DNA of 64,000 nucleotides from Primorskyibacter aestuariivivens (GCF_028023675.1 NZ_JAQIOZ010000004.1:1-64000), one strand, 5' to 3'; shown: positions 26,931 through 37,076, numbered from the stretch's first letter. Notes: generated by a model not told the origin, from the sequence alone. Numbers and translations: made by a program.

Positions 26931-27146
26931 TTATGGGAGCGACGGCGGTGCGTTCAGATCGTTGATGAAGAGCTGCCACAGGTTCCACTGGGCGCCCAGA
27001 GCTTGGCCAAAGGCCAGAACCGCGAGAACCACAGCGGCTGTCAGCAGCCCGAGAAGGATCAGATATTCGGTCAGCGCCAAGCCGTCTTCTTCATCGCGAA
27101 GACGGCGCACCAGACCGGTGACATAGTTTACAAAATGAGAAGTCAT
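26931..27146 (-). CDS. flp: Flp-type pilin
   Basis: A 71-residue major pilin of the Flp/Fap family. The prepilin peptidase site is G22-L23 within DGLALTEYLILLGLLTAAVV, giving Glu at +5 and Tyr at +6, the canonical G-x4-EY pattern. The basic leader is 22 residues long. AGGAG six bases before ATG 27146 fixes the start; the longer open frame upstream is ignored. The mature pilin ends in a tryptophan- and proline-containing tail (WNLWQLF-n-PPSLP). It is preceded by a 423-base AT-rich gap and followed by the hairpin at 26853. Confidence 0.93.
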   Translation of the reverse strand: MTSHFVNYVTGLVRRLRDEEDGLALTEYLILLGLLTAAVVLAVLAFGQALGAQWNLWQLFINDLNAPPSLP

Positions 27147-27569
27147 ACTAGCTCCTAGTGTTGTGTCCTGTGCCCGCTTAGTCATCGGTTTGCACCGACA
27201 GGCAAAAAAGTTCCGATTTCAAAATCCCGCTAAGGCACAAGGTCGTGGGGGACCGATATATGCTGCCAAGGGAACGCGTATCTATCAAGGGTTTGTATCA
27301 ACTCTTTCTTAATTTTTTCCGGGCCAAGGGGAAACTTACAACATTTGTCATGAATCTGATTTATTGATGCCCATTTGTAAACTTTCTTCCGCTTTGCCTA
27401 ACGGGCTGACGCGAATAATTCTAATTAGGGTTGTTTTAATTTTAAATATACAATCATTGCGTGCAATTGACATACTAACGCGTCGACCTCATTGGAATCA
27501 AAATATTGACATGTTTCCGCCACCGCGCCGCCAGATACCCCAAACGCCCGCCAAGTGATTCGGCGACTA
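27147..27569. other. AT-rich leader upstream of flp
   Basis: This stretch between cpaA and flp is much richer in A and T than its neighbours (for example runs such as TTTTAATTTTAAATA near 27434). No gene of any size was found. It presumably carries the strong pilin promoter and its regulator sites, since flp reads away from it. Confidence 0.6.
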
Positions 27570-28055
27570 TCAGCTGAAGCTCTGCCACAGGATGACCGGC
27601 ACCGCTGCCGCTGACAGAACCACCGCATAGGGCACTTTACCGCTGCGTCCCATCTCCGCAATACGTCCGCCCAGCCCAACCTCCAGTTGCCGCCATTGCG
27701 CAAGCTTGATGGTCCCGAACAGCACCACCGACACGGCCAACAACAACAGGCTGAAAGCCCCCAGCCCCTGCAGTCCCACGAACATGCCCAAGGGCAGCAT
27801 CAGCTTCACATCCCCCGCCCCCATGCCGCGCATCATCCACATCACGAACCCGACAAGAAACAGCACCGCGCCGGCCAACAGATCGGTCCAGAACCAGCGC
27901 CCTCCTTCGGACAGCGCCAGCAATGCGTAAAGCCCCAGCATCCCCAGTACCGCCTGGTTGCGGATCTTCAGATGGCGGGAGTCCTGCCAGGCAATGAAAA
28001 GCAAAAGCGCGGCGGCGACCAAGGTCACGCACCGCGCAAGAAGGATCCCGATCAT
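27570..28055 (-). CDS. cpaA: Prepilin peptidase CpaA/TadV
   Basis: A 161-residue A24-type prepilin peptidase with about five membrane segments. The catalytic aspartates lie in LFIAWQDSRHLKIRN (D25) and GMGAGDVKLMLPLG (G-x-GD motif, Asp about residue 81), both intact. Like other TadV proteins it lacks the cytosolic methyltransferase domain of PilD. It should cleave Flp, TadE and the other pseudopilin. It follows tadD after seven bases. Confidence 0.93.
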   Translation of the reverse strand: MIGILLARCVTLVAAALLLFIAWQDSRHLKIRNQAVLGMLGLYALLALSEGGRWFWTDLLAGAVLFLVGFVMWMMRGMGAGDVKLMLPLGMFVGLQGLGAFSLLLLAVSVVLFGTIKLAQWRQLEVGLGGRIAEMGRSGKVPYAVVLSAAAVPVILWQSFS

Positions 28056-28062
28056 GGTTGTA

Positions 28063-28584
28063 TCAGATTCCGCGAAGGTCCCCTTGCGACCGGCGCGGAT
28101 ACTTCACCGAATTGCGCAACATCTCAAGGTTGTTGGCCGTGATCTCGTTTGACGGATCGAGCTCATAGGCCTTGAGGAAATAGGTCCGTGCCACCTGCAA
28201 CTCACCGCGCAGCAGCATCGAGTAGCCATAGTTGTTCAGATATTCGATTCGGTTGCCGATGATCGGCTTGAGCTTGGCATAGGCATAATCCGATTTATCG
28301 AACCGGCGCAGCATGTCCGAAGACGCCGCAAAGCCAAGCCAGGCATTGGGGTCAGTCGGCACAACGTCCAGCGCCTTCTTGTAGGACCGATAGGCGTTGC
28401 CGTAGTTGCCTTCTTTGAATTGCGCCTGTGCCACCACAAGCAGGTTCTCATCCGGATAATAGTTCCGATTGGCGGTGTCCTTTACGGTGGCTTTACCGTC
28501 GCTGAACGCCGCGAAATCGCCAAAGGTGGTGTTTTCGCAAGCGGCAAGGAACGCCACCATCAGAATGGAAATTGCTAATCTCAT
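28063..28584 (-). CDS. tadD: TadD-type TPR lipoprotein
   Basis: A 173-residue lipoprotein: signal peptide ending MVAFLAAC (lipid on Cys16), then TPR helices, e.g. FKEGNYGNAYRSYKKALDVVPTDPNAWLGFA and LRGELQVARTYFLKAYELDPSNEITANNLEML. TadD is thought to help the secretin assemble at the outer membrane. It is the first gene of the locus in transcription order, and the locus reads tadD-cpaA-flp-cpaB-cpaC-lipoprotein-tadE-tadE-like-cpaE-ldt-tadA-tadB-tadC. Confidence 0.86.
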   Translation of the reverse strand: MRLAISILMVAFLAACENTTFGDFAAFSDGKATVKDTANRNYYPDENLLVVAQAQFKEGNYGNAYRSYKKALDVVPTDPNAWLGFAASSDMLRRFDKSDYAYAKLKPIIGNRIEYLNNYGYSMLLRGELQVARTYFLKAYELDPSNEITANNLEMLRNSVKYPRRSQGDLRGI

Positions 28585-28708
28585 TGTGGTCTACCTGTCC
28601 CGGTACGCTGTTTTGGATATTGTGAGCGTTGACGCTGCAAGATAACAGGGCCTTAGGACTTCGCAGAGCCATCCGCAACAAAATCCCAACGATTGCGGCA
28701 ATTCCGCA

Positions 28709-30535
28709 TCACTCGGGCCGCAAGTCCCGGCAATCATGGACGCGCCAGTAGGTCGAATCAGCCGAATTCTCCGATGCAGGCCACCACACGCCGCTGACAT
28801 AAGGCCCAGTCTTGATTGGCAGACTCCAGACACGCCCCTGCCCTGCCCCGTCATCCGTCAACAGCACGATAAGGTCGAGCTCAGGCAAAGTATCGCAAAC
28901 CGCGCGCAGCGTAGCCGCATCCCGCGCCCTTTTGGTTTCGGGTCCAACCGGACAACGGTTCGCGTTCTCCGCGATCTGGAAATCGCCGGTACCCAGCGGT
29001 CTGAGCGCTTCAGCGCGGCGCTGAAACTCGATCGCCTGCGCACGCTGAAAGACATTGCCATTGCGCTGACTACAAGAGAAATACTGGGGTGCCCCGGCCC
29101 GGATCCACATGGGCAGCAGCGCGCCCTCCCAATAGACAGTGCTATCGCGCACCGCCTCTGCGATCTCCGGCGGCAGCGTCTCAGCATCCACCCAGCGGCG
29201 CCATGGATCGCGCGCATCCGCAAAAACCGCGATTGCGAGGACTGCCGCGCAAGCCGCCGCAGCCATCCGCGCCAGCAGGGATACGCGCTTGACCGATACA
29301 ACCACCAACACGGCGAAACCGACCGCCACTCGCAACCAGACATCGCCTTCGGGGCGTAGGGCCTGCACGACACCCGCCAGCGCCAACAGCCCGAGCACGG
29401 CCCCCAGCGCCGCCATCCAGTTACGTGTCGAGGCCGGTAATTGCGCCAGCAACGGCGCCAGAACGGATAGGCTCGAAGCGATCGGCGCCACGTCCAGCAG
29501 ATGGTCAAAGACCGAGATCACGATGACAAACCACCACCATCCGACTGCCGCCCCGCTGAGCGCCAGATACAGAACCGCGATATTACCCACCAGCACCAGC
29601 AGCCAAAGACCGCGCCAAGGTTGCAGCGCAGTGATCATCCGGTCTTCCAGCGTCGCCGTGCCCAGAACAGAAAGCGCCACTGCAAGCCCCGCCGCCCATA
29701 GACACGCCCGCGCCAGATCGCGCATCCGGCCAGGCGCACCACGGGCCACCACCAGCAGAGCAACAAGCGGCACGGTGAGAAGCGTTATGGAAACCCCGGG
29801 CCAGTATTGCGGGAACACCACATCAACCGGGTCGTGCAGTATGGCGGCCCATTCCGGGTCAAAGCGTCGGCCAAGCCCGTCAAAAGGCGCAATTCCGACA
29901 AGGCCAAGACCGACCGCCCCAAGCGCGCCACCCGCCAGACCCAGAACGAAACTGTAAACGCCCCGCACCCAGAGCCGCAGAACGGCGATCCCCACGGCAA
30001 AGGCCATGATCGGGTGCAACGCCGCGCTCAACAGCCATGCGCCCCCTCCCGCGACCGCCCTGCCCCGCAGAACCAGCGCGAGCGACAGCAGCGCCGCAGC
30101 CTCGCTGAAAATACGCGGGGTCACGATCCCCTCGGCATAATGCAGAGCACCATTGCCGTAGGCCGGAACCATCAGGAACAGGCCAACAACGAGAACGGGC
30201 AGATCAACAGCGCCAAACCGAAGCGTGCGCAACAGCGCAATCAACGCTGCTACCCAAATCGCCAGCCCCAGAAGCCAGGCCGCCAAATGCCCACCGCTGG
30301 GGCCCAGAGCAGCAACCAAGGGCGCATATCCCAGATCAAAGATCGAAAAGTTGTGCTGCGATCCGAAGTGAAACGCCAGATCCTCCTCAAGCGCCTGCGC
30401 GCCGCCGCTGCGCAATGCCTGGGCGGTGTAAAGCACCGCATCGTGGTAAATGCCTTGATAGGGACGCATCGTCAGCAGCGCTGCGACACCAGCTAGGAAA
30501 CCAAGCAATATTCGACCCCGCTCAGCGGGATTCAT
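28709..30535 (-). CDS. Large polytopic membrane protein, GT-C-like
   Basis: A 608-residue protein with roughly a dozen membrane segments and a soluble C-terminal domain of about 150 residues (cysteines at [27 protein letters not shown]). The first loop after segment 1 holds an acidic residue in [16 protein letters not shown] (D32), a position where GT-C enzymes bind polyprenyl-phosphate sugars. The last gene of a three-gene operon with GtrA and a mutase-like flavoprotein, whose 3' end it overlaps by 14 bases. No closer family was recognised, so glycosyltransferase is an inference. Confidence 0.68.
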   Translation of the reverse strand: MNPAERGRILLGFLAGVAALLTMRPYQGIYHDAVLYTAQALRSGGAQALEEDLAFHFGSQHNFSIFDLGYAPLVAALGPSGGHLAAWLLGLAIWVAALIALLRTLRFGAVDLPVLVVGLFLMVPAYGNGALHYAEGIVTPRIFSEAAALLSLALVLRGRAVAGGGAWLLSAALHPIMAFAVGIAVLRLWVRGVYSFVLGLAGGALGAVGLGLVGIAPFDGLGRRFDPEWAAILHDPVDVVFPQYWPGVSITLLTVPLVALLVVARGAPGRMRDLARACLWAAGLAVALSVLGTATLEDRMITALQPWRGLWLLVLVGNIAVLYLALSGAAVGWWWFVIVISVFDHLLDVAPIASSLSVLAPLLAQLPASTRNWMAALGAVLGLLALAGVVQALRPEGDVWLRVAVGFAVLVVVSVKRVSLLARMAAAACAAVLAIAVFADARDPWRRWVDAETLPPEIAEAVRDSTVYWEGALLPMWIRAGAPQYFSCSQRNGNVFQRAQAIEFQRRAEALRPLGTGDFQIAENANRCPVGPETKRARDAATLRAVCDTLPELDLIVLLTDDGAGQGRVWSLPIKTGPYVSGVWWPASENSADSTYWRVHDCRDLRPE

Positions 30536-32096
30536 GGTATTCCTGTTCGGTATTCACGTACCACATACCTTCCCGCGTGTCCCGCCCCTCGGCCAGCCCG
30601 TCCACCGCCACCATGGCGGTCAGGATGGAGTGGTCCTGGTTGTTGTAGCGGTGCATCCCGTTGCGTCCAACGCAGTACAGGTTTTCGAATTGCGAGACAT
30701 ATGACTGAATTTCACCAAACCGCTCATAGCTGCCGAAATAGGCAGGATAGGCTTTGTGCGTGCGGACGACCACATGGTCGATCACATCCGCCGCCCGGGC
30801 CACGCCCAGCTTTTCCAGCTCGGAAATCCCGAACGCAGCAAGGTCGCCATCTTCCATCGACCAGTATTCATCACCCTCATCGACGAAATATTCCATGCCC
30901 AACCAGATCGTCTCCGGGTCCGCCACCAGATACGGACTCCAGTTATTGAAGATCTGCAACCGGCCCACCTTCACATCCGAATCCTGAACATAGATCCAGT
31001 TATCCGGCACCTTCTCGGCCAGCTCTGTGGCGCTGACACCGCCATCCAGGGTCAGCCGCTTCAGCAACACCCCCACCGTGATGAAATCCCGGTATGGCAG
31101 ATTGCGGGCGATCTCGGTCACCGCTGGCGGCGCGCTGGGTTGCCAGCCACCAATCAGCTCCTGCACCGGCATGGAGGAAAAGACGTAATCCGCCGTGACC
31201 TCCTGGATGCCTGCGGGGGTTTCGACCGTGACCGCGCTCAGCCGGGTACCATCATGCTGGATGCCCGTGACGCGGGAACCGAAATGCAATTCGCCGCCGC
31301 CTTCGGTCACCTTGCGAGCCACCACTTCCCAAAGCTGGCCAGGCCCGTGTTTGGGGTAAAGAAAGCGCTCGATCAGGCTGGTCTCGACATCCTTTTGCCG
31401 CACGTCCCCGGCTCCGGGTTTCAGCTTGCGCAGGGTATGCGCGATCAGCGATTTGATCGACACCCCCTTGATCCGCTGCGCGCCCCAATCGGCCGGGATC
31501 TCCGTGCAGGGCACGCCCCAGACCTTCTCGGTATAGTCACGAAAGAAGGTGGCGTAGAGCTCGTGGCCAAACCGGTTGGTGACGAAATCAGTGAGCGTTA
31601 CCTCCGGTTTGACCGGCTTCAACCGGGCGCGGATGTAACTACCGACGATGCGCAGGCTGCGCCAGAAACCCAGGTTGCGGAAAGTCTCGGGTTTCAGCTT
31701 GAGCGGATAGTCAAAGAACCTGCGCCCATAGAGAATGCGGGACACGCGGTTGCGCACCAGCATAACCTCATCCACCTTTTCCGGATCGGCATCCCCCGGA
31801 GCAATATCACGGTGCTTGTTCTGGTAGGAGACCGTGATGCTCTCGCCCTGCCCGGTTCCGCCCTGAAGCGGCAGCACATCGGCCCACCAATCCATGACGC
31901 GATCGGATTTGGAGAAGAACCGGTGCCCGCCGATGTCGATGCGGTTGCCCTTGTAATTGACTGTCTTGGAAATCCCGCCGACCTGGCTGTCCGCTTCAAA
32001 GATGATCGGTTTGATATCGGTCCGCGCGATCAACTCGTACGCGGCGGTCAGTCCGGCCGGTCCTGCGCCGATAATCACGGCGATACGTTGTGTCAT
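30522..32096 (-). CDS. FAD-dependent UDP-galactopyranose-mutase-like flavoprotein
   Basis: A 524-residue flavoprotein with Rossmann motif [17 protein letters not shown] (residues about 5-21), a following [29 protein letters not shown] and a C-terminal [24 protein letters not shown]. These are the hallmarks of the amine-oxidase/UGM-like superfamily, in which UGM uses reduced FAD to contract a hexose ring. Coupling to GtrA and a GT-C-like protein suggests it acts on a sugar or lipid-linked sugar; no reaction is shown. The start at 32096 has an AGAGGCGGA site; an ATG at 32123 would add nine residues. Confidence 0.85.
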   Translation of the reverse strand: MTQRIAVIIGAGPAGLTAAYELIARTDIKPIIFEADSQVGGISKTVNYKGNRIDIGGHRFFSKSDRVMDWWADVLPLQGGTGQGESITVSYQNKHRDIAPGDADPEKVDEVMLVRNRVSRILYGRRFFDYPLKLKPETFRNLGFWRSLRIVGSYIRARLKPVKPEVTLTDFVTNRFGHELYATFFRDYTEKVWGVPCTEIPADWGAQRIKGVSIKSLIAHTLRKLKPGAGDVRQKDVETSLIERFLYPKHGPGQLWEVVARKVTEGGGELHFGSRVTGIQHDGTRLSAVTVETPAGIQEVTADYVFSSMPVQELIGGWQPSAPPAVTEIARNLPYRDFITVGVLLKRLTLDGGVSATELAEKVPDNWIYVQDSDVKVGRLQIFNNWSPYLVADPETIWLGMEYFVDEGDEYWSMEDGDLAAFGISELEKLGVARAADVIDHVVVRTHKAYPAYFGSYERFGEIQSYVSQFENLYCVGRNGMHRYNNQDHSILTAMVAVDGLAEGRDTREGMWYVNTEQEYHESR

Positions 32097-32109
32097 GCGA
32101 TCCGCCTCT

Positions 32110-32571
32110 TTATTGTCCGACACCCGCAGGTGTCAGCCGTTCAGCAATACGCGCGGCGCGAAAGCTGATTAACTTATGCGCAAAGAAGGAATAGAACGCG
32201 GTCAGCCCGACGGCGATCCCATGCGCAAGCGTCTCTGGCAGCACCGGCAGTGGTAAAGCTGCGGCGGCATCGGTCATTGCGGTGGCGGCCCAACTGTCCA
32301 GCGCCTGCGCGATCCCGGTGGTAAGCATGACTCCGCCCAGCGAAACGCCAAAGAAGTCGCGTAATTCACTGCGCGCCTGACGTCCAGATGACGGATAGGT
32401 GTAGCGTCGGTTTAGTGAGAAGCTGACCCCCATACCGGCAAGGAAAGCCACGGCAACGGACAAGGCGAACATGGGTCCGTGATCGAACCCCAATTGCCCG
32501 TAAAGCAGGTACCCCACCACCATGTTGACCAACGCGGCGAGACCGGAGCACATCAGAAAGCGATGAAACAA
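32110..32571 (-). CDS. GtrA family protein
   Basis: A 153-residue protein with four membrane segments: [21 protein letters not shown], then [25 protein letters not shown] (the family's FxxNRxxTF-like motif), a third near residues 70-90, and a last [22 protein letters not shown]. It should flip a polyprenyl-linked sugar. It is 13 bases from the flavoprotein gene and begins the second GtrA module; no GtrB-type GT2 partner is in this operon, so it may share the one at 14047. Confidence 0.88.
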   Translation of the reverse strand: MFHRFLMCSGLAALVNMVVGYLLYGQLGFDHGPMFALSVAVAFLAGMGVSFSLNRRYTYPSSGRQARSELRDFFGVSLGGVMLTTGIAQALDSWAATAMTDAAAALPLPVLPETLAHGIAVGLTAFYSFFAHKLISFRAARIAERLTPAGVGQ

Positions 32572-33092
32572 GAAAAACTCCTGAAAACGCGATTAAAATA
32601 TGTTTCGGTTCCATTGTGACGATTCGCGACTTCGGAAACAACTGTTTTGCTGTGGACAATACGTTTACTCGGGTCAGGGTCAGGATTGTCAACTGATGAT
32701 TTCGGGACTTTTTCATTTTTCGCAGTTTTTGGGAATTTGCGGTTTTCGAGGCTGAACATACTCCGTAAATCGCCGTTCAAGCTTGACCGCTTTCCGCGCA
32801 AAACCATCCTTTGTGCAGTGCAATCAATGCGAATGGCCAGATGATCGATTGCCGTCTGACCGCGCGCCGGAATACAAAAGCGATACTTAGCAGGATCGAG
32901 AAAATACAGGCCGTAAAACACGGCCAAATCCACTACAAGAAAACAGGCAACAGAGGCGAAATCGAACTTATCAAGGACTGTTCGAGCACGCCGCATGACA
33001 GAGATCGACGTCCTGATTTCAACTCAGGCCAAGTCCACTAGCCCAACAGTTCCATTGATCTCCGGGTGAGTCGATTCCGCGTAGAGGTGGCG
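32572..33092. other. Long AT-rich intergenic region before the second gtrA module
   Basis: About 520 bases without a convincing gene. A 147-codon minus frame is open at 32553-32996 and has one hydrophobic stretch, but it overlaps the gtrA start, has no ribosome binding site of note and no recognised domain, so it is left out. Tracts such as GGGACTTTTTCATTTTTCG near 32702 make this region AT-rich for the genome, like the gap before flp. It holds the promoter of the gtrA-flavoprotein-membrane protein operon. Confidence 0.55.
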
Positions 33093-34616
33093 CTATTCCG
33101 GACGTATATTGCGCTTTTTGCTTGCCGCCACATTGCGCCACGCCAGGTCGAGCAGCTCCATGCTCAGTTCCGGCTCGCGGTCCAGATATCGGCAGGCGGC
33201 AATGATATGTTGCGACAGGAAACCCGGATGCGCCCCGGAGGTGACGAATCCGCCCTCGTCGTAGCGTTTGGTAAAGAAGGCATCCATGACTTCCTGATTC
33301 CACTCCAAATCGACGTTTTTGCAGACATCGCGGAAAATCTGCATGTAATCCTCGCGGGTGGGGGAAGGAACGAAGATCTTGAAATAGATCCGGCGCAGCG
33401 CCGCGTCATCACCCAACTCCTCGGGCTGCATGTTGGAGGAAAACACCACCAGCTGGTCAAAGGGCACCATGAATTTCTTGCCCGTATGCAGCGACAGGAT
33501 GTCGAAGCCTTTTTCCAGCGGCACGATCCAGCGATTAAGATAGGCTTGGGGCGTTTCCAGCTGGCGGCCGAAATCGTCGAGCACGAAAATGCCGCCAAGC
33601 GCCTTGAGATGCATAGGCGCCTCGTAGAAACGCGCGGTTTCCTCGAACCGCAGGTCCAACATGTCGAGCGTCAATTCACCCCCGGCAATCACCACCGGGC
33701 GGTGGCAGGGCATCCAGCGCGGGTCCAGCCGCGGGCCGTCTTTGGGCAAGTCAAAGGGTTCATGCAGGGTTTCGTCGTAGAACTTGATGATCTGGTTGCC
33801 CACAAGGATGGCATGCGGAAAATAGACCCGATCGCGCAGTGAGTGCCCCAGCGCCTCGGCCAGCGAGGTCTTGCCATTGCCCGGCTCGCCCCAGAGCAGC
33901 ATCGAGCGCCCGGAATTGGCGGCGGGGCCAAGCTGTGCCTTGAGAATGTCGGGGATCACCAGATGCGAGAACGCGGCGTCCAGCTCGCTGCGGTGAATTT
34001 CCTCGTTGAGGATCGACTGACGGCGGATCTGCTTTTCGAACATCTCCAGCGTCACCGGCGCCGGGCCGACATATTGCGACAGCGCATTGGCTTCGCGCGC
34101 CCAGGCATGGCCCAGATCGGTCAGCGAATAGCGCACGTCGGATTTGATGTCCTCGCTCTCCAGACCCTGTGCCTCGACCAACTGTTTGTGGCTCATGATC
34201 TTGATGACCTGACGCACCACCAGTTTGGGCAGACAGATCACATTAGCAATCTGCGCCGGCGTCATGGTGCCACCTTCCATCATGATCTTGCAGGTCAGGT
34301 AGAGCAGAAAGCTTTCGCTGAGCCCAGTTTCGGAGATCTCCTTGGGAGGGGAGGGGTATTCGTAATTCTTCGACTCGCGTTCCGGGGCGTGGGGCGCTTC
34401 GGTGGCCTCCGCCTCTTGCGGCGCGGCGCTGTCCTCTGCGGCTTTTTTCGGTTCGGGTGTGGGATCTGGTTTGGCGGCTGTGGTCACGGGCGTCTCGGCC
34501 TCAGGTGCCTCCGGGGCAGGGAGCGTGTCCGCGACCTCGGGCTTGGTGTCTGGTTTGGTTTCGGGTTCAGGGGTGACGGTGTCCGCAGTGGTGCGGCTGA
34601 AAACCTTTTTGAACAC
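33093..34616 (-). CDS. AAA+ ATPase with disordered head and winged helix
   Basis: A 507-residue ATPase of unknown role. Residues 11-80 are Pro-, Glu- and Thr-rich and look disordered; residues about 95-180 form a winged-helix-like module (LSESFLLYLTCKIM, MTPAQIANVICLPKLVVRQV); the AAA+ core has Walker A GEPGNGKTS (243-251), Walker B IFVLDDFG (343-350), a sensor-1 region VVFSSNMQPEEL and an arginine-finger-like DDAALRRIYFKI. It resembles ATPases found in alphaproteobacteria near pilus or surface genes. It lies between an STT3-like gene and the second gtrA module. Confidence 0.78.
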   Translation of the reverse strand: MFKKVFSRTTADTVTPEPETKPDTKPEVADTLPAPEAPEAETPVTTAAKPDPTPEPKKAAEDSAAPQEAEATEAPHAPERESKNYEYPSPPKEISETGLSESFLLYLTCKIMMEGGTMTPAQIANVICLPKLVVRQVIKIMSHKQLVEAQGLESEDIKSDVRYSLTDLGHAWAREANALSQYVGPAPVTLEMFEKQIRRQSILNEEIHRSELDAAFSHLVIPDILKAQLGPAANSGRSMLLWGEPGNGKTSLAEALGHSLRDRVYFPHAILVGNQIIKFYDETLHEPFDLPKDGPRLDPRWMPCHRPVVIAGGELTLDMLDLRFEETARFYEAPMHLKALGGIFVLDDFGRQLETPQAYLNRWIVPLEKGFDILSLHTGKKFMVPFDQLVVFSSNMQPEELGDDAALRRIYFKIFVPSPTREDYMQIFRDVCKNVDLEWNQEVMDAFFTKRYDEGGFVTSGAHPGFLSQHIIAACRYLDREPELSMELLDLAWRNVAASKKRNIRPE

Positions 34617-34700
34617 GGCTAATCCTTTGTTTCGGCGGGACCGCAGGGCGCGGTTCAGTCGGGCAAGTGCAGAGTCGGCGATGGCAGGCGGCGCGTCAAG

Positions 34701-36647
34701 TCACCCATCACCGGGTTGATTGGTAACGTCCTCGGAGGAGGGGGCAGGCACGGGGACCTGCTCCGCTTCCGGTTCATTGGTGACGGGGGTCAGAGGCGTT
34801 TTTACTGCCGGCTCGTTTGTAACAGGTGGCGCGGTCTCGGGCGGCGTGGCAGCGTTGGTCTCCGGGCTGTCCATCCGGTCACTTTCCAGTACCGGCGGTT
34901 CGGCGACCTTGAAATAGACCCGCAGGTTGCTGTCGGGCAGGGTGAATTCGGTCAGACCGCCGAACACCTCTCCTTGGGCAAGCCGAGACCCGGCGCTATC
35001 GGGGTCGCCGTAGCGTGAACCGGAACAGACTACGACGAATTCCGCCCCCAGCGTCTCGATCCCGGCGATCATTTCTTCGGGAGTACCGCTGTGATACTTC
35101 ATACCGTTTGCATGCGCGTCAGGATGAGTGTGATAGGGCGCGGAGGTGACGGAGTGGCGGGTGTGATAGATCAGGTGCACTGAAAGCCCCAGTGGCGTCA
35201 GCGCCAGCCCGCGCGGCACCTCACCCACGGCGCGGAGGCTTTCGGGTGCCTTGCAGCGGTGGTCTTGCGGTGCACGGGTGCTTGGTGGCAGCAGGTCGTT
35301 CCATATATAGACCAGCGGCGGATATATAAAGACCGCAGTGAAGCCCAGGAACAGGAATGGTTTGAAAAGCCGCAGGAATTTGCGCCATGGACGGTTCAGA
35401 ATGCGTTCGGCCACAAGCCCATAGGCCAGCGGCAGTACGACCACGCCCCAGATCATCGCCCGCAGCTGAAAGACCGCGCCGATCAGGCCCAGAATGACAA
35501 AGACCAGCACGAGGTCTTCGCCATCATCCTTGGGCCCGAACATCAGGAAAGGCAGGACAAGCAAAAAGGGCAGGTAATGCGAGATCGCCGAACGCGGGTC
35601 ATTCAGGATCAGATCCCGCGCAGCCGTGTTTTCCAGCATATTGGCGACGATGCCCGATCGCACGTCTTCGGACAGGTTGGCAAATGGCCCGGCCAGGCAG
35701 GGCGACAACACGGGGTAGAGCAAAGCTCCGACGATGCACGCGGCAATCACTGCGAAGACGAAGCGCCTGAAGAGGCCAGTCGCATTGCGAGCCAGCGCCG
35801 AGGCAAGGAAAACAAATACCAGCGTGCCAAGCGCCAGCGTCAGAGCGGGCAGGGCAAAGCGGTCGCATTCCAGAGCCCGCCAGTCGGCATAGGGCACTTC
35901 GATAGGAAAGAGCAGAGCGGATATGGCCCCGAAAGAGAGGCCAAAGCCAAGCATCCGTTCGCGCGCGCCGTAGGTACCGCGCAGGAACCGGGTCACGAGA
36001 AGCATGACACAGATCCCGATAAAGGGCAGCATCTCCAGCCCGATTGAGAGGGAAAGGGCGGCAAAAACCCCACCGGCCAGCCCGGCGCGGCGGTGCTGCG
36101 TGTCCGCCAGGAGGCTGGCAACAATACCGATCATACAGACGATTTGGGCGTTGTGATGATCCACGCGGCCCAGAGCGAAATGCGTCACGGCAATGGCAGG
36201 CAGCAGCGCGGCGGCCAGCATGGCAAAAGCCGCGGCGGATGCGCCGCGCGCGCGATAGGCCGCCAGCGCGGTCAGGCCCAGAAACGCGGTAAAAAGCAAC
36301 GCTGGCCAGAGCGCGGCGATCAGGCGTTCAGCCAGGATATCGCCGACAAAGGGCCGGGCGATTAGGGTGCCGACGGCAAGAATGCCGTCGATCAGCCGTG
36401 ACCAGTGAAGGTCCAGCCCCTCGGGAGGCAGGATGCGGTATTGCACATTGTCGAACCACCCTTGACCCGCCAGCAGGTCGCGCACCGACAAAAGGCGCAG
36501 TGCATCATCAGGGCCGCGTGGCGTAAAGCTCTGCAGAAACTGCGGTGCCAGAATATATTGGAACGCCGCATATAGAATCAGCGATGTCACGAATACGGCG
36601 GGGATACTGTCTGGCGAGGAAAAAAGACCGCGGGAATCTTGGTTCAT
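34701..36647 (-). CDS. STT3/AglB-like GT-C membrane protein
   Basis: A 648-residue protein with about twelve membrane segments. The first outer loop reads PRGPDDALRLLSVRDLLAGQ, with an acid pair at D47/D48, and the next outer loop contains GRVDHHNAQIV (D163-H164-H165); the two resemble the catalytic DxD-like and DHH motifs of STT3/AglB/PglB oligosaccharyltransferases. The WWDYG motif of those enzymes is not seen. The periplasmic domain has CSGSRYGD. The C-terminal 45 residues are Pro/Glu-rich with repeated VTNEP/VTNQP units. It may be an oligosaccharyl- or glycosyltransferase. Confidence 0.65.
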   Translation of the reverse strand: MNQDSRGLFSSPDSIPAVFVTSLILYAAFQYILAPQFLQSFTPRGPDDALRLLSVRDLLAGQGWFDNVQYRILPPEGLDLHWSRLIDGILAVGTLIARPFVGDILAERLIAALWPALLFTAFLGLTALAAYRARGASAAAFAMLAAALLPAIAVTHFALGRVDHHNAQIVCMIGIVASLLADTQHRRAGLAGGVFAALSLSIGLEMLPFIGICVMLLVTRFLRGTYGARERMLGFGLSFGAISALLFPIEVPYADWRALECDRFALPALTLALGTLVFVFLASALARNATGLFRRFVFAVIAACIVGALLYPVLSPCLAGPFANLSEDVRSGIVANMLENTAARDLILNDPRSAISHYLPFLLVLPFLMFGPKDDGEDLVLVFVILGLIGAVFQLRAMIWGVVVLPLAYGLVAERILNRPWRKFLRLFKPFLFLGFTAVFIYPPLVYIWNDLLPPSTRAPQDHRCKAPESLRAVGEVPRGLALTPLGLSVHLIYHTRHSVTSAPYHTHPDAHANGMKYHSGTPEEMIAGIETLGAEFVVVCSGSRYGDPDSAGSRLAQGEVFGGLTEFTLPDSNLRVYFKVAEPPVLESDRMDSPETNAATPPETAPPVTNEPAVKTPLTPVTNEPEAEQVPVPAPSSEDVTNQPGDG

Positions 36648-37076
36648 GTGACGGATCTTTCAAATGGCGACAAGTCAATGGATTAACGCTAGCGCATGTT
36701 TGCCCGACCGTGCAACAATTCCACACAGGCAATCCCGCAATGCGTGTGGCGAGGCTCCCTGCGCAGCTAGAAATGGCAACGGGCCCGGAGTATTTTGCCT
36801 TTTCCTCAGTATCCTGACGCGGTTCGTGTCCCGCAGCGGGTTTCGCATGCACTGTGGCGCAGCCAGGCGGTATGAGTTCGGTGCGGTTTTGTCCGGAGTG
36901 GCGACGTCGATTGGCCTATTTTGACCAGTCTGGCTCACATGCGCGTGAATTCGTCCCTGACCGCACCGGAAAAGTCGGGCAAAAGTTGATAATTTCTGAA
37001 AAAGACGCATACTTCGCCCAATGGCTCTGCCCGGACTTTTGGGCGCGTCTGGCCTTAAATTTTCATGGAGTGTCCC
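36648..37076. other. Intergenic region between STT3-like gene and tadG
   Basis: Divergent promoter region of about 430 bases. No gene was recognised. TadG starts only at 37077, where GGAG is well spaced; the ATG at 37065 lacks one. No repeat or RNA was seen. Confidence 0.5.

Noticed and set aside
32553-32996. 147-codon minus frame with a hydrophobic stretch upstream of gtrA
   Set aside because: Overlaps the gtrA start, has no clear ribosome binding site and no recognised domain; treated as intergenic.
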